Translations under genes and position numbers: made by a program
In this document: piece after piece, positions 8,452 through 17,532 of the stretch
Numbering within the stretch: position 1 is the first letter of the stretch
Layout: each line of letters starts with the position of its first letter
Source of the DNA: Bacterioplanes sp965233665
Lineage (GTDB): Bacteria; Pseudomonadota; Gammaproteobacteria; Pseudomonadales; Oceanobacteraceae
DNA: 64,000 nt
Direction: 5' to 3'
NCBI GenBank assembly: GCA_965233665.1
Contig: CBDDTG010000008.1
Location: forward strand, 61,751-125,750
The notes under the pieces: model-generated
What the model was told of the DNA's origin: nothing
The model's database searches: none
The model's input: only the letters and a program-made list of their open reading frames with translations

Positions 8452-10830
8452 TCAAAACACATGCTGATAAACATCATCATAATGCTTGGCAAAATGCACC
8501 GTCATGCCATCGCGTACGTGCTCTGGCAGCTCTTCGTAATCACGCCGGTTGGCCTCGGGCAATATCACCTCCATGATTTTTGAGCGTCTGGCGGCGATGA
8601 CTTTTTCACGAATACCGCCCACCGGTAATACTTGTCCGGTGAGTGTTAATTCCCCCGTCATTGCCAGCGGTCGGCGAATGCGCCGATTGCTCATCAGTGA
8701 AATCAGTGCGGTGGTCATGGTGACGCCTGCGCTGGGCCCATCTTTAGGCGTGGCGCCTTCTGGTACATGCAAATGAATCGTACGCTGATCAAAAAAGCCC
8801 GCGTCGCCGCCGTAGCGGTGAGCATGTTGGCCGACAAAGCTGTAAGCAATGTCAGCGGATTCTTTCATCACATCACCCAGTTTGCCCGTTAGTTTCAGGC
8901 CGCGGCTGCTGGTGTGCATGGTCACGGCTTCAACGGGCAGTGTTGCACCGCCCATCGAGGTCCAAGCCAGGCCTGTTACTACGCCGTTGCCGCGAATGAT
9001 GCGCTCTTGGCGAAACACAGGTTTGCCTAAAAAGTCTTCTAAGTTTCTGCCAGTGATCGCGACTTTTTTCTCGCCTGCAAGCAGTTTGACCACGGCTTTA
9101 CGGGCAATTTGTTGCAGTTGTTTTTCAAGGTTGCGCACGCCAGATTCACGGGCATAGCCATCGATCACTTTGCGTAGCGTAGCGTCGCTGACCGTGACTT
9201 GAGATTTTTTCAAACCATGACGTTCAAGTACGCGTGGCCATAAGTGCGTGCGGGCGATGGCGAGTTTTTCTTCGCCGATGTAACCCGAGAGGCGAATGGT
9301 ATCCATGCGGTCCAGCAACGGTGCCGGAATACTGTCTAGCTGGTTGGCGGTGCAGATAAACAGCACTTTGGATAAATCCAAGCGCAAATCCAGATAATGA
9401 TCGAGAAATTCTTTGTTTTGCTCTGGGTCTAATACCTCCAACAGAGCCGAGGCAGGATCGCCTTGGTAGGAGGTGCCCATTTTGTCGATTTCATCCAGCA
9501 TAATGACTGGGTTGGCAACGTCGACGTCTTTTAATGCCTGCACTAGCTTGCCGGGCATGGCGCCAACATAGGTGCGCCGATGGCCTTTAATTTCGGCCTC
9601 ATCGCGCATGCCGCCCACACTAAAGCGATAAAACTTGCGCCCCAGCGCTTCGGCCACCGAGCGACCAATGGAGGTTTTACCCACCCCAGGTGGGCCCACC
9701 AACAACATGATAGAGCCGGAAATTTCTTGCTTGAACGTGCCCACCGCCAAAAACTCAAGAATGCGTTCTTTAACGTCATCAAGCCCAGCATGGTGAGCGT
9801 TGAGGGTATTACGGGCGTGGTTAAGATCAAATTGATCGTCAGAATATTGCCCCCAGGGCAAGCTGGTTAGCCAGTCTAGGTAGTTGCGTGTGACACCAAA
9901 CTCGGACGAGCCCGTCTCCAGCATGGAGAATTTCCGCAGTTCTTCGTCCAGGCGCTTTTGCACTTCTGCTGGCAAGGTTTTGTCAGTTAACCGCTGCTGG
10001 AATTCTTCAATGTCGGCGGTTTTATCGTCTTTTGATAGGCCGAGTTCTTTTTGAATGGTTTTCAGCTGCTCACGTAGAAAAAACTCACGTTGATGCTGGC
10101 TGATGCTTTGGTTCACGCTGTCGCTGATTTCGGCCTGCAGTTTGGCAACATCGATTTCTTTTTTCAGCAACAGCAGCACTTTTTCCATGCGCTTTTGCAG
10201 CGGAATGGTTTCTAGAACGTCCTGCAGCACCGAACCTTCAGCGGTGGTGATGGCCGCGGCGAAATCCGTTAACGGTGAAGGGTCATTGGGGCTAAAGCGA
10301 TTGAGGTAGTGCTTGAGTTCTTCTGAGTACAAGGGGTTGAGTGCCACCAGCTCTTTAATGGCATTGATAATGGCCAGTGCGTAGGCCTTGCTTTCATCAT
10401 CATAAACCGGCGTATGGCTGGGGTAGTGTACCCGCGCCAGCAGTGGTGCTTTGTTGGCGATCCACTCTAATACGCGAAAGCGCCGAATGCCTTGGGCAAT
10501 AAATTGGATGCGGCCATCTTCGGCTTGGATTTTATGCACGCGAACAACGCAGCCAATTAATGGCAGGGTGTCGGTGGCGGGCACTTGCTGGTTCATTTTT
10601 TGTTCAACGAATACCAGGCCGAGCAACTTATGCTCCGTTTTGGCGACGCGCTCCAAAGTCTCTGACCAAAGCTCGGCGTCGACCATCACGGGCTGTACTT
10701 GTGCAGGAAAAAACGGTCTGCCATTGACCGGTAAAACATGGATGCGATCCGGAAGAATCTCGTTGGCTTGAACGATGCCAGTACCACTGCCGTCTTCCCG
10801 GCCAATATATTCGTGCGATTGCTCAGACAT
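8452..10830 (-). CDS. lon: ATP-dependent protease Lon (LonA type)
   Basis: Complete Lon of 792 residues. The N-terminal substrate-recognition domain covers about residues 20-220, followed by a helical linker. The AAA+ module has Walker A GPPGVGKTS near 377-385 and Walker B VIMLDEIDK. The C-terminal peptidase has catalytic Ser near 700 in KDGPSAG and Lys near 743 in REKVIAA. It degrades misfolded and regulatory proteins in the cytosol. A perfect Shine-Dalgarno sequence (AAGGAGG) lies 7 bases before the start. The neighbours are not clpX or hupB, the usual partners of the housekeeping lon, so this may be a second copy of the AsrA-like class found in pseudomonads. That is inference from context. 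Confidence 0.95.
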   Translation of the reverse strand: MSEQSHEYIGREDGSGTGIVQANEILPDRIHVLPVNGRPFFPAQVQPVMVDAELWSETLERVAKTEHKLLGLVFVEQKMNQQVPATDTLPLIGCVVRVHKIQAEDGRIQFIAQGIRRFRVLEWIANKAPLLARVHYPSHTPVYDDESKAYALAIINAIKELVALNPLYSEELKHYLNRFSPNDPSPLTDFAAAITTAEGSVLQDVLETIPLQKRMEKVLLLLKKEIDVAKLQAEISDSVNQSISQHQREFFLREQLKTIQKELGLSKDDKTADIEEFQQRLTDKTLPAEVQKRLDEELRKFSMLETGSSEFGVTRNYLDWLTSLPWGQYSDDQFDLNHARNTLNAHHAGLDDVKERILEFLAVGTFKQEISGSIMLLVGPPGVGKTSIGRSVAEALGRKFYRFSVGGMRDEAEIKGHRRTYVGAMPGKLVQALKDVDVANPVIMLDEIDKMGTSYQGDPASALLEVLDPEQNKEFLDHYLDLRLDLSKVLFICTANQLDSIPAPLLDRMDTIRLSGYIGEEKLAIARTHLWPRVLERHGLKKSQVTVSDATLRKVIDGYARESGVRNLEKQLQQIARKAVVKLLAGEKKVAITGRNLEDFLGKPVFRQERIIRGNGVVTGLAWTSMGGATLPVEAVTMHTSSRGLKLTGKLGDVMKESADIAYSFVGQHAHRYGGDAGFFDQRTIHLHVPEGATPKDGPSAGVTMTTALISLMSNRRIRRPLAMTGELTLTGQVLPVGGIREKVIAARRSKIMEVILPEANRRDYEELPEHVRDGMTVHFAKHYDDVYQHVF

Positions 10831-10989
10831 AAAAAAGCCTCCTTATGAGTGGCTAACTGGGGGAGGGTGTCCGCGTTTTCAATGGTCGTGTTGCAACAAC
10901 AGTATGATCCCTTGGCTTTGGCGCAGATCATGCGTGAGCAAACTGATAGACTGATCGCTTACTCAATGGACAACCAATAGAGGTAAGGC

Positions 10990-11889
10990 ATGCAGGCGGA
11001 GCGGCGGGCATTAATGCTGGCACTGGGGGCGGTGTTGTTGTGGTCGACGGTGGCGACGGCGTTTAAATTGGCGTTGGCGGATGTGACCCCGCGTTGGTTG
11101 TTGGCCATTGCCGCGATGACGTCTTGGGTGTTTTTGACGGCCTATTTGCTGTGGCAAAAGCAATTGTCTCAGGCTTGGCAGGCGCTGCGTGAACAGCCAT
11201 TGTTTTATTTGCGCCAGGCGCTGATTAATCCACTGCTTTATTATCTGATTTTGTTCCAGGCCTACGATTTATTGCCTGCTCAGCAAGCGCAGTCGATTAA
11301 TTATACTTGGGCACTCACCATGAGCTTGCTGGCGGTACCCATGCTGGGTCAGGCATTGTTTGGGCGCGATATTGTGGCCTTATTGTTGGCTTACGCCGGC
11401 GTGGTGGTGATTGCCACACGCGGAAACCCGATGGCATTGCAGTTCGATAGTCCTTTGGGCGTGGGACTGGCGTTGTTGAGTACGGTGCTGTGGGCGCTGT
11501 ATTGGATTTGGAACACGGGCGGCAAGCATGCGCCGCACATCAGTTTGTGGTGTGGCTTTTTGCTGGCGACACCGCTGATCTGGCTAGTCGCCCTGGTGTG
11601 GGATGGCTGGAGTGCGGCCAACTTGATGAGTCAGGGCGTTTTGGCGGCGATTTACGTCGGCCTGTTTGAAATGGGCGTAACGTTTTTACTGTGGCAAACC
11701 GCCATGAGCACCACCCAGCGCACGGCGGCGATCAGCTCACTGATATTTCTATCGCCATTTTTGTCGCTGATATTTATCAGCCAAGTGTTGGGTGAGCCCA
11801 TTCACCCAGCCACCTTTGTGGGCTTGGTATTAATTATTGTCGGGCTTGTGATCCAAAAAATGCCGCGTCGACGTCAGTCGGCGGCATAA
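10990..11889 (+). CDS. EamA/DMT-family transporter
   Basis: A 299-residue inner-membrane protein with about ten transmembrane helices and two EamA repeats (roughly residues 5-140 and 150-290), the build of drug/metabolite exporters. Members move amino acids, nucleobases or other small metabolites, often outward; the substrate cannot be inferred. GAGGT sits 7 bases before ATG 10990. The 3' end overlaps the convergent lipoprotein gene by 16 bases. It is divergent from lon, with about 160 bases between them for both promoters. Confidence 0.85.
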   Translation: MQAERRALMLALGAVLLWSTVATAFKLALADVTPRWLLAIAAMTSWVFLTAYLLWQKQLSQAWQALREQPLFYLRQALINPLLYYLILFQAYDLLPAQQAQSINYTWALTMSLLAVPMLGQALFGRDIVALLLAYAGVVVIATRGNPMALQFDSPLGVGLALLSTVLWALYWIWNTGGKHAPHISLWCGFLLATPLIWLVALVWDGWSAANLMSQGVLAAIYVGLFEMGVTFLLWQTAMSTTQRTAAISSLIFLSPFLSLIFISQVLGEPIHPATFVGLVLIIVGLVIQKMPRRRQSAA

Positions 11890-12671
11890 ACCACATCGCC
11901 TTTTAGGTGAAAGTGGCGCTGGTGAAAAAACAGTTGGGCGACTTCCACGGCGCTGCCAGTGGCAATGGCTTCCAGCATGACGGGGTCAACGTCCAGCTGC
12001 AGGGCGCTGCGAGTGGCGTATTGCCGCGCTGGCGCCAGGGTGGCTTTGACCCACTCGGGTTTAAACGGCGGGCGGTGGCCAGGGTGCGTGCTGCCGTTGT
12101 CGTCGGTGGGTATAAATTGCACAAAAGTCTGGCAATGACTTTTGGCTAAGCAGCGCTGAATCTGTTGTTGCCAGGGCTGGCAGTGGCTCAGCTGTGCACA
12201 TTCATCGCTTGTGACCCGCCATTGCACCTCTGTGTCGCTGACGCTAACGCCTTGCAATGGGATGAGTTGGTCCTGATGGCGAACCATAACGTGCTGGGCA
12301 CCGCGTTTGGCCTCAATAACCTCCAACTTGGTGCCCACCGGCAGCACGCCAACCACTTGTATCGCGCTTTGGGTGTGGCTCAGCATGCCTGCGCGCACTG
12401 ATATGGGCTGCAGCGAGCGCTCGTTGCTGTGGGTGTCGTGTAGTACCAATAGCAGTTCCGGCGCGATATAGCGACTGCCAACGCTCGGGTGCTGCTTGGC
12501 CTGTGTCTTATCTGTGGTGGACGGCTGAGCGGCGGGCTGCTGCATAGTTGGGTCAGGCTGTGAGGCCGTGCTTGGCTGGCTGGGCAAGCGTTGGCAACCG
12601 CTGATGGCCACCAGTAGCAGTAGAGCAGTGAACTGCAGCAATGGAGTCAGTAAAAGGCGAGGGGTTTTCAT
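11874..12671 (-). CDS. Hypothetical lipoprotein
   Basis: A 265-residue protein that I cannot assign. The N terminus is a lipoprotein signal: basic start, leucine-rich core and lipobox AISGC. A low-complexity Ser/Thr/Gln/Pro linker follows to about residue 65, as in surface-exposed lipoproteins. The middle has two small beta-rich segments around PVGTKLEVI and VMVRHQDQLIPL, reminiscent of an SH3-like fold. Four cysteines in the second half could form disulfides in the periplasm. I chose ATG 12671 because the signal peptide begins there; a longer frame to 12743 adds an implausible leader. The end overlaps the convergent exporter gene. Confidence 0.6.
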   Translation of the reverse strand: MKTPRLLLTPLLQFTALLLLVAISGCQRLPSQPSTASQPDPTMQQPAAQPSTTDKTQAKQHPSVGSRYIAPELLLVLHDTHSNERSLQPISVRAGMLSHTQSAIQVVGVLPVGTKLEVIEAKRGAQHVMVRHQDQLIPLQGVSVSDTEVQWRVTSDECAQLSHCQPWQQQIQRCLAKSHCQTFVQFIPTDDNGSTHPGHRPPFKPEWVKATLAPARQYATRSALQLDVDPVMLEAIATGSAVEVAQLFFHQRHFHLKGDVVYAAD

Positions 12672-12829
12672 AATACGAGATGGCACACAAAAACGCGCAT
12701 CATGCCACAGAGCGGTGCCAGGCCTGCACTGCCTGTGTGCCATTGTACAGAATCTTTGCGTAACGCTTGGCCATTTTGCGCCAGCCTTCTATCGACGCCG
12801 GTTGGCGCCAATAGAAGGCTGGGAGGCCT

Positions 12830-14350
12830 CTAGAAGAAGCCCAGTGGGCTGGTGCTGTAGCTGACCAGCATGTTCTTGGTTTGCTGGTAATGGTCCAGTG
12901 CCTTTTTATGGGTCTCGCGGCCGATGCCCGATTTTTTGTAGCCACCAAAGGCGGAATGAGCAGGGTAGGCGTGATAGCAGTTCACCCACACGCGTCCGGC
13001 TTGAATGGCGCGGCTAGCGCGATAAGCTCGGTTGGTATCGCGGGTCCATACGCCGGCGCCTAAGCCAAACTCGGTGTCGTTGGCGATGGCGATGGCCTCT
13101 TCCTCATCGCGGAAGGTGGTTACACCCACTACGGGGCCGAAAATCTCCTCTTGGAACACCTTCATGTCGTTGGAGCCTTTGAGCAAGGTTGGTTGCACGT
13201 AATAGCCACGACTAAAATCGCCGCCCAGCTCTGCCGCAGCACCGCCAATCAAGACTTCAGCGCCTTCTTTGCGACCGATGTCCAGATACGACATGATGCG
13301 GTCAAACTGTTCTTGTGACGCTTGTGCGCCGACCTGGGTGTTGGTGTCCAGTGGGTTGCCACGGGTAATGCTGGCGGCTCTGTCAATGACCAGCTTGATG
13401 AAGTCGTCGTAAATGTCGTGTTGAATCAGCGCCCGTGACGGACACGTACACACTTCGCCCTGATTGAAGAACGCCAGCACCAGACCTTCGACACACTTGC
13501 TGAGATAATCGTCTTCATGATGCATGACATCGCTGAAGTAAATGTTTGGTGACTTGCCGCCCAGCTCGACGGTGGACGGAATCAAGCGGTCGGCGGCGCT
13601 GCGTAAAATATGCTGGCCGACTGGAGTGGAGCCGGTAAAGGCGATTTTGGCGATGCGATCACTGCTGGCCAGTGCTTGGCCTGCTTCTTCGCCAATGCCG
13701 TTGACCACATTGATGACGCCCGGTGGCACGATGTCAGCGATCAACTCCATAAACAGCAAGATGGACGCTGGCGTTTGCTCGGCGGGCTTTAATACCGTGC
13801 AGTTGCCGGCTGCCAGCGCTGGTGCCAGCTTCCAGGCCGCCATTAACAACGGGAAGTTCCAAGGGATGATCTGTCCGACCACGCCTAACGGCTCGTGCAC
13901 ATGGTAGGCCACGGTGTGCTCGTCCAGCTCTGCCATGGAGCCCTCTTGCGCGCGAATGCAGCCAGCAAAGTAGCGGAAATGATCTGCAGCTAGTGGAATG
14001 TCGGCCGCCAGGGTTTCACGCACGGCCTTGCCGTTATCCCAGGTTTCGGCCACGGCCAGCATTTCTAGGTTCTGCTCGATGCGGTCGGCTATTTTCAATA
14101 ACAAATTCGAGCGTTCAGTGACCGATGTTTTGCCCCACTCGGGTGCCGCTTGATGGGCAGCGTCTAACGCCAGTTCGATGTCAGCGGCGTCGGAGCGCGC
14201 TACCTGACAAAAAACCTCGCCATTGACTGGGCTGATGTTGTCCATATAGCGGCCTGCGACGGGAGCAACCCAGTCGCCACCAATAAAGTTGTCGTAGCGC
14301 TGGGCAAAATTAACGATGGCGCCGGCCTGACCAGGATTGGCATAAATCAT
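12830..14350 (-). CDS. NAD(P)-dependent aldehyde dehydrogenase (ExaC/AldB-like)
   Basis: A 506-residue aldehyde dehydrogenase that oxidises an aldehyde to its acid. Visible motifs are the cofactor-site IPWNFPLLM, the general-base Glu in VELGGKSPN, and the catalytic Cys301 in FFNQGEVCTC. The extra cysteine two residues later and the overall sequence fit the acetaldehyde dehydrogenase group (ExaC, AcoD, AldB). Assigning acetaldehyde as substrate is inference. GAGGAAG sits 7 bases before ATG 14350. It is transcribed divergently from an AraC-family gene, an arrangement typical of an aldehyde- or alcohol-responsive activator and its target. Confidence 0.92.
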   Translation of the reverse strand: MIYANPGQAGAIVNFAQRYDNFIGGDWVAPVAGRYMDNISPVNGEVFCQVARSDAADIELALDAAHQAAPEWGKTSVTERSNLLLKIADRIEQNLEMLAVAETWDNGKAVRETLAADIPLAADHFRYFAGCIRAQEGSMAELDEHTVAYHVHEPLGVVGQIIPWNFPLLMAAWKLAPALAAGNCTVLKPAEQTPASILLFMELIADIVPPGVINVVNGIGEEAGQALASSDRIAKIAFTGSTPVGQHILRSAADRLIPSTVELGGKSPNIYFSDVMHHEDDYLSKCVEGLVLAFFNQGEVCTCPSRALIQHDIYDDFIKLVIDRAASITRGNPLDTNTQVGAQASQEQFDRIMSYLDIGRKEGAEVLIGGAAAELGGDFSRGYYVQPTLLKGSNDMKVFQEEIFGPVVGVTTFRDEEEAIAIANDTEFGLGAGVWTRDTNRAYRASRAIQAGRVWVNCYHAYPAHSAFGGYKKSGIGRETHKKALDHYQQTKNMLVSYSTSPLGFF

Positions 14351-14448
14351 CAGATACTTCCTCTTGTTATTGTCAGTACACTGCGATTGGTAGTTAGTCG
14401 CATTGCTGAGTAAATACGTTATGTGTTGCTATGCCCTAGTGCTTGTCC

Positions 14449-14472
14449 GTCAGTCCAAGATAGTGGACTGAC
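14449..14472. promoter_or_regulatory. Perfect 9-bp inverted repeat between aldehyde dehydrogenase and AraC gene
   Basis: GTCAGTCCA at 14449-14457 and its exact complement TGGACTGAC at 14464-14472 are separated by six bases. No T-run follows on either strand, so it is not a standard terminator. The position in the divergent promoter region suggests an operator, most simply for the adjacent regulator. Confidence 0.5.
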
Positions 14473-14523
14473 AATCCAGCGTTGCTTGGCTCGGTTGAGG
14501 GGCGGTTGAGGAGGAAAGTTATT

Positions 14524-15435
14524 TTGAATGAATCACTGCAGCGTCTGGCACGTCGGCCACAGCAACTGGTTGAAAATCGCACCGTGTTTTTTAGCAAAGA
14601 CGTCGAGCTGTCGATCTATGACACCTACGCCAAAGCCGCCAACGTCAGTCTTAAAGCCGATGAAGTGCTGTATTGTGCGATGATCTCAGGGCGCAAAGAA
14701 ATGCATGGCCCGCACGCGCCGATGGCATTTTTACCCCATGAATCCTATGTGCTGGCGCCCGGTGAGCAAGTATTAATCGACTTTCCAGAGGCGGAATTGG
14801 AACGGCCAACGACTTGTCTGACGGTCTCGGTGGATGGCAATAAAATTCATCAGTTGTGCGATCACCTGGATCAGCATGCGCCGCTGCCGCAAGACATGGG
14901 GCACTGGAACGACGTTCAGCCACGCACCTGGCACGCACATCATTCGAGTGCCACGCAAAAGCTGTTAGAGCGCATCGCAGTGAGTTTTATTGATGCCGAA
15001 GAGGACAGCGATCTGGTGTTGAGTTATGGCGTTGACGAGCTCTTGTGCCGCTTGCTGCGCCAGCAAGGGCGGGAGTTTTTGCTCGCTTGCGCGGCGCAAG
15101 ACCCACACAAAAATGCCATGACGGCGGTGTTGCACGACCTGCAGCAGCGTCTGGCAGAACCGCTGGACATTGACCGTTTGTGTCGTATCGCCTGTATGTC
15201 GCGCAGCAAGTTTTACCATCACTTCAGGCAGGCACTGGGCTGTTCGCCCAATGAATATTTGCAGCAGCAACGCCTCAGTCGAGCCAAGGCATTGCTGCAG
15301 CAGGGCATGGCGGTGACGCGAGTGGCATTTGAAGTGGGCTTTCAAAGCGCCAGCCACTTTTCGCGCCGTTTTCACCAGTGCTTTGGTGTCAGCCCCAGTC
15401 GCTACCGTGAGGAGCGCCTTAGCTGCTGCGAGTGA
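14524..15435 (+). CDS. AraC-family transcriptional regulator
   Basis: A 303-residue regulator. The N-terminal AraC_N-type sensing domain covers about residues 10-190 (APGEQVLIDFPEAE-like region). The C-terminal pair of helix-turn-helix motifs lies at about 205-298 (RIACMSRSKFYHHF, then FEVGFQSASHFSRRFHQCFG). The best start is TTG 14524, an uncommon codon, because AGGAGG (14509-14514) lies 9 bases before it and no upstream ATG exists; a TTG at 14482 is the alternative. It faces the aldehyde dehydrogenase gene, its probable target. Its 3' end overlaps the convergent NarL-type regulator by 17 bases. Confidence 0.85.
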   Translation: MNESLQRLARRPQQLVENRTVFFSKDVELSIYDTYAKAANVSLKADEVLYCAMISGRKEMHGPHAPMAFLPHESYVLAPGEQVLIDFPEAELERPTTCLTVSVDGNKIHQLCDHLDQHAPLPQDMGHWNDVQPRTWHAHHSSATQKLLERIAVSFIDAEEDSDLVLSYGVDELLCRLLRQQGREFLLACAAQDPHKNAMTAVLHDLQQRLAEPLDIDRLCRIACMSRSKFYHHFRQALGCSPNEYLQQQRLSRAKALLQQGMAVTRVAFEVGFQSASHFSRRFHQCFGVSPSRYREERLSCCE

Positions 15436-16066
15436 TGCCGTGGTCGAGGGCGTAGCGCACCAAGCCAGCAGAGGTCGAGATGTTCAGCTTCTGCTTAATC
15501 TTCATGCGGTGCGCTTCCACCGTGCGTACAGAAATATCCAACTCGCGGGCAATTTCTTTGTTGCCCATGCCCTCGGCCAGCAGTGCCAATACGTCTTCTT
15601 CGCGCGGGCTTAAAATGTCGTCGTTTTGGTTGCTGCGAATGTTGCCGATGTCGCTGAACAAGGTTTTGGCCACGCTGGAGCTGAAGTAGGTGCCGCCCTG
15701 ATTCACGGTTTGCACCGCCAGCAGCAGCTCTTCTACTGACACATCTTTGAGCACGTAGCCTGCCGCACCGGCTTGAATCAGCTTAAGAATGTATTCGCGA
15801 TCATCGTGCATGGTGATGATCAAAATACGCATGTCTGGGTGTTGTTGTTTGAACGCTTTGCAGGCTTCGATGCCGTTCATCACCGGCATGGAAATGTCCA
15901 GCATAACAACGTCAGGTTGATGCTCGGCAGCGGCATCTAAGGCTTCTTGGCCGTTACTGACGGCAGCAACCACACTGATGTCGCCTTCTGCCTCGAGGCT
16001 GACTTTCAGGCCCTCACGGACCATAGGGTGATCGTCAGCGAGAATGATTTTTATCGGTTTGCTCAT
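15419..16066 (-). CDS. NarL/FixJ-family response regulator
   Basis: A 215-residue two-component regulator. The receiver domain covers about residues 3-120, with the acidic pair ADDHP, phosphoacceptor Asp in VVMLDISMP and a Lys in LKDVS. The LuxR-type DNA-binding domain covers about 145-208 (LSPREEDVLALLAEGMGNKEIA, then VRTVEAHR). I chose ATG 16066 because AAGG lies 5 bases upstream; ATG 16078 overlaps the kinase stop as ATGA but has no ribosome-binding site. It is the partner of the Cache-domain kinase directly upstream. The pair sits behind the TRAP transporter genes, which are the likely target or the source of the sensed ligand. Confidence 0.9.
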   Translation of the reverse strand: MSKPIKIILADDHPMVREGLKVSLEAEGDISVVAAVSNGQEALDAAAEHQPDVVMLDISMPVMNGIEACKAFKQQHPDMRILIITMHDDREYILKLIQAGAAGYVLKDVSVEELLLAVQTVNQGGTYFSSSVAKTLFSDIGNIRSNQNDDILSPREEDVLALLAEGMGNKEIARELDISVRTVEAHRMKIKQKLNISTSAGLVRYALDHGITRSS

Positions 16067-16074
16067 GGTGACCT

Positions 16075-17487
16075 TCATTTTTCGGGTTCGCCCTCGACGG
16101 GCACAGGGGGAGTCGGCTGCTGGCGCAACACCGGCTCAGGGTTTAAATACAGTACCGCAATAATCTGGGTGCCTTTATGGGCCCAACTGCGTACCGTGAG
16201 TTTGCCGCCCAGCAGTTCTAGGCGTTCGCGCATGTTCATCATGCCAATGCCGTCCAAGCTATCGCTTGGGGTAAAGCCGCGGCCGTTGTCTTGCATTTCG
16301 ACTTCAATGCGGTTGGCAAAGGGGCGCACGTCCAGCTGAAAGCGACTGGCGTCGGCATGCTTTTGCACATTGGTGATGCCTTCTTGAATTAAACGGTAGA
16401 CCGTCATTTCAATGGCGTCGGGCAAACGTGTGTCTGGCAAGCGAATGTGACGTTTGACTTCGATGTCGCCGCTGCTGGCCAAGTTATCGAGCAGGGCATG
16501 CATGGCCGCTTCGAGGCCCAAATCGTCCAGCATGACCGGGCGCAGATTATGCGACACCCTGCGAACTTCTTGAATCGACTGGTTCAACATATCGATACCG
16601 CTTTCTAAATGATCGCGGGCGGTATCCGATGGCCATTGCTTAAACGCCAAGTTCAGCCGCAGCTTCGCCGACACCAGGATCTGGTTGACGCCATCGTGCA
16701 GCTCACGGGCAAATACGCGCCGCTGCACCACTTGAAACTCGACCGAGCGGTGGGCCAGCTCGCGCAGGCGTTCATCGGCCTGAGCCGTGGCGTGTACATT
16801 GATCAGCACCACGATCACAATCACCAGGGCCAAAGTAATCGCCAGCAATAATGAGGCGACCAAAAAGGTTTGGCTGATGTTGCTGTCGACGCGCTGCTCT
16901 AAAGAAAGAATTTCAGATTCAATGTCGTCGATGTAAAGGCCGGTGCCGAGCATCCAATTCAGCTCGGGAATCAGCACCACATAGCCCAACTTGTTTTTGA
17001 CTTCATTGGCCGAGGGCTTGTGCCAGGAGTAGCGATAAAAGCCGCCACCGTGGTTGGCGATGGCCAGTAAATCTTGAATCACTGGCTGGCCATTGCGATC
17101 ACGGTAGTCGAGCATGCCGGTACCGATCAGGTCATTCAAAGCCGGATGAACCAGGTTGGTGCCTTTTTGGTCGTACGCGAAAAAGTAGCCATCGGGACCA
17201 AAGGTCATGCTTTCGATGATGCTTTTGACCTCATACTCCACCCGTGAACGCGCCATGCTACCGCCATCCAGCTCGGCCAGAATTGGCTGGATCGAGGTCA
17301 TCGCCAGGTTGACATAGTCTTCCAATGCCCGGCGCTTATTGTCCATGACGGTTTCTTCGAAGATGGCCACTTGGCGCTCAGATAAATCCTGCGCCTGACG
17401 CTGGGTAATCCAGGTCAGTGTCAGGGTAATGGCCACCAAAGGTAAGATGGTGAGTAGCAGTATTTTGGTCTTTAGCGTCAGGTTCAT
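16075..17487 (-). CDS. Cache-domain sensor histidine kinase, HisKA_3 type
   Basis: A 470-residue membrane histidine kinase. The first TM helix is at about residues 8-28. A periplasmic single Cache (sCache_2) domain covers about 35-190 (GYFFAYDQKGTNLVHP, GGGFYRYSWHKP, GYVVLIPELNWMLGTG). The second TM is at about 205-228. The HisKA_3 dimerisation helix has the motif ARELHDGVNQILV, and the ATPase domain carries NVQKHA and DNGRGF boxes. Family knowledge: sCache_2 domains of this build often bind small carboxylates such as acetate, propionate or pyruvate. I chose ATG 17487 for the TM start; 17511 is the upstream alternative. It overlaps its regulator's upstream ATG and lies 46 bases after the TRAP operon. 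Confidence 0.9.
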   Translation of the reverse strand: MNLTLKTKILLLTILPLVAITLTLTWITQRQAQDLSERQVAIFEETVMDNKRRALEDYVNLAMTSIQPILAELDGGSMARSRVEYEVKSIIESMTFGPDGYFFAYDQKGTNLVHPALNDLIGTGMLDYRDRNGQPVIQDLLAIANHGGGFYRYSWHKPSANEVKNKLGYVVLIPELNWMLGTGLYIDDIESEILSLEQRVDSNISQTFLVASLLLAITLALVIVIVVLINVHATAQADERLRELAHRSVEFQVVQRRVFARELHDGVNQILVSAKLRLNLAFKQWPSDTARDHLESGIDMLNQSIQEVRRVSHNLRPVMLDDLGLEAAMHALLDNLASSGDIEVKRHIRLPDTRLPDAIEMTVYRLIQEGITNVQKHADASRFQLDVRPFANRIEVEMQDNGRGFTPSDSLDGIGMMNMRERLELLGGKLTVRSWAHKGTQIIAVLYLNPEPVLRQQPTPPVPVEGEPEK

Positions 17488-17496
17488 AGGATTCCA

Positions 17497-17527
17497 AACG
17501 ACAAAAGCCACGGCAGCTGCCGTGGCT
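17497..17527 (-). terminator. Terminator/attenuator hairpin between TRAP operon and sensor kinase
   Basis: A perfect 22-base palindrome (17506-17527: AGCCACGGCAG and its complement) is followed, read on the minus strand, by TTTT. It lies six bases beyond the dctM stop codon and overlaps the 5' region of the kinase gene. It should end most TRAP operon transcripts while allowing some read-through into the two-component genes. Confidence 0.75.
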
Positions 17528-17532
17528 CAGGG

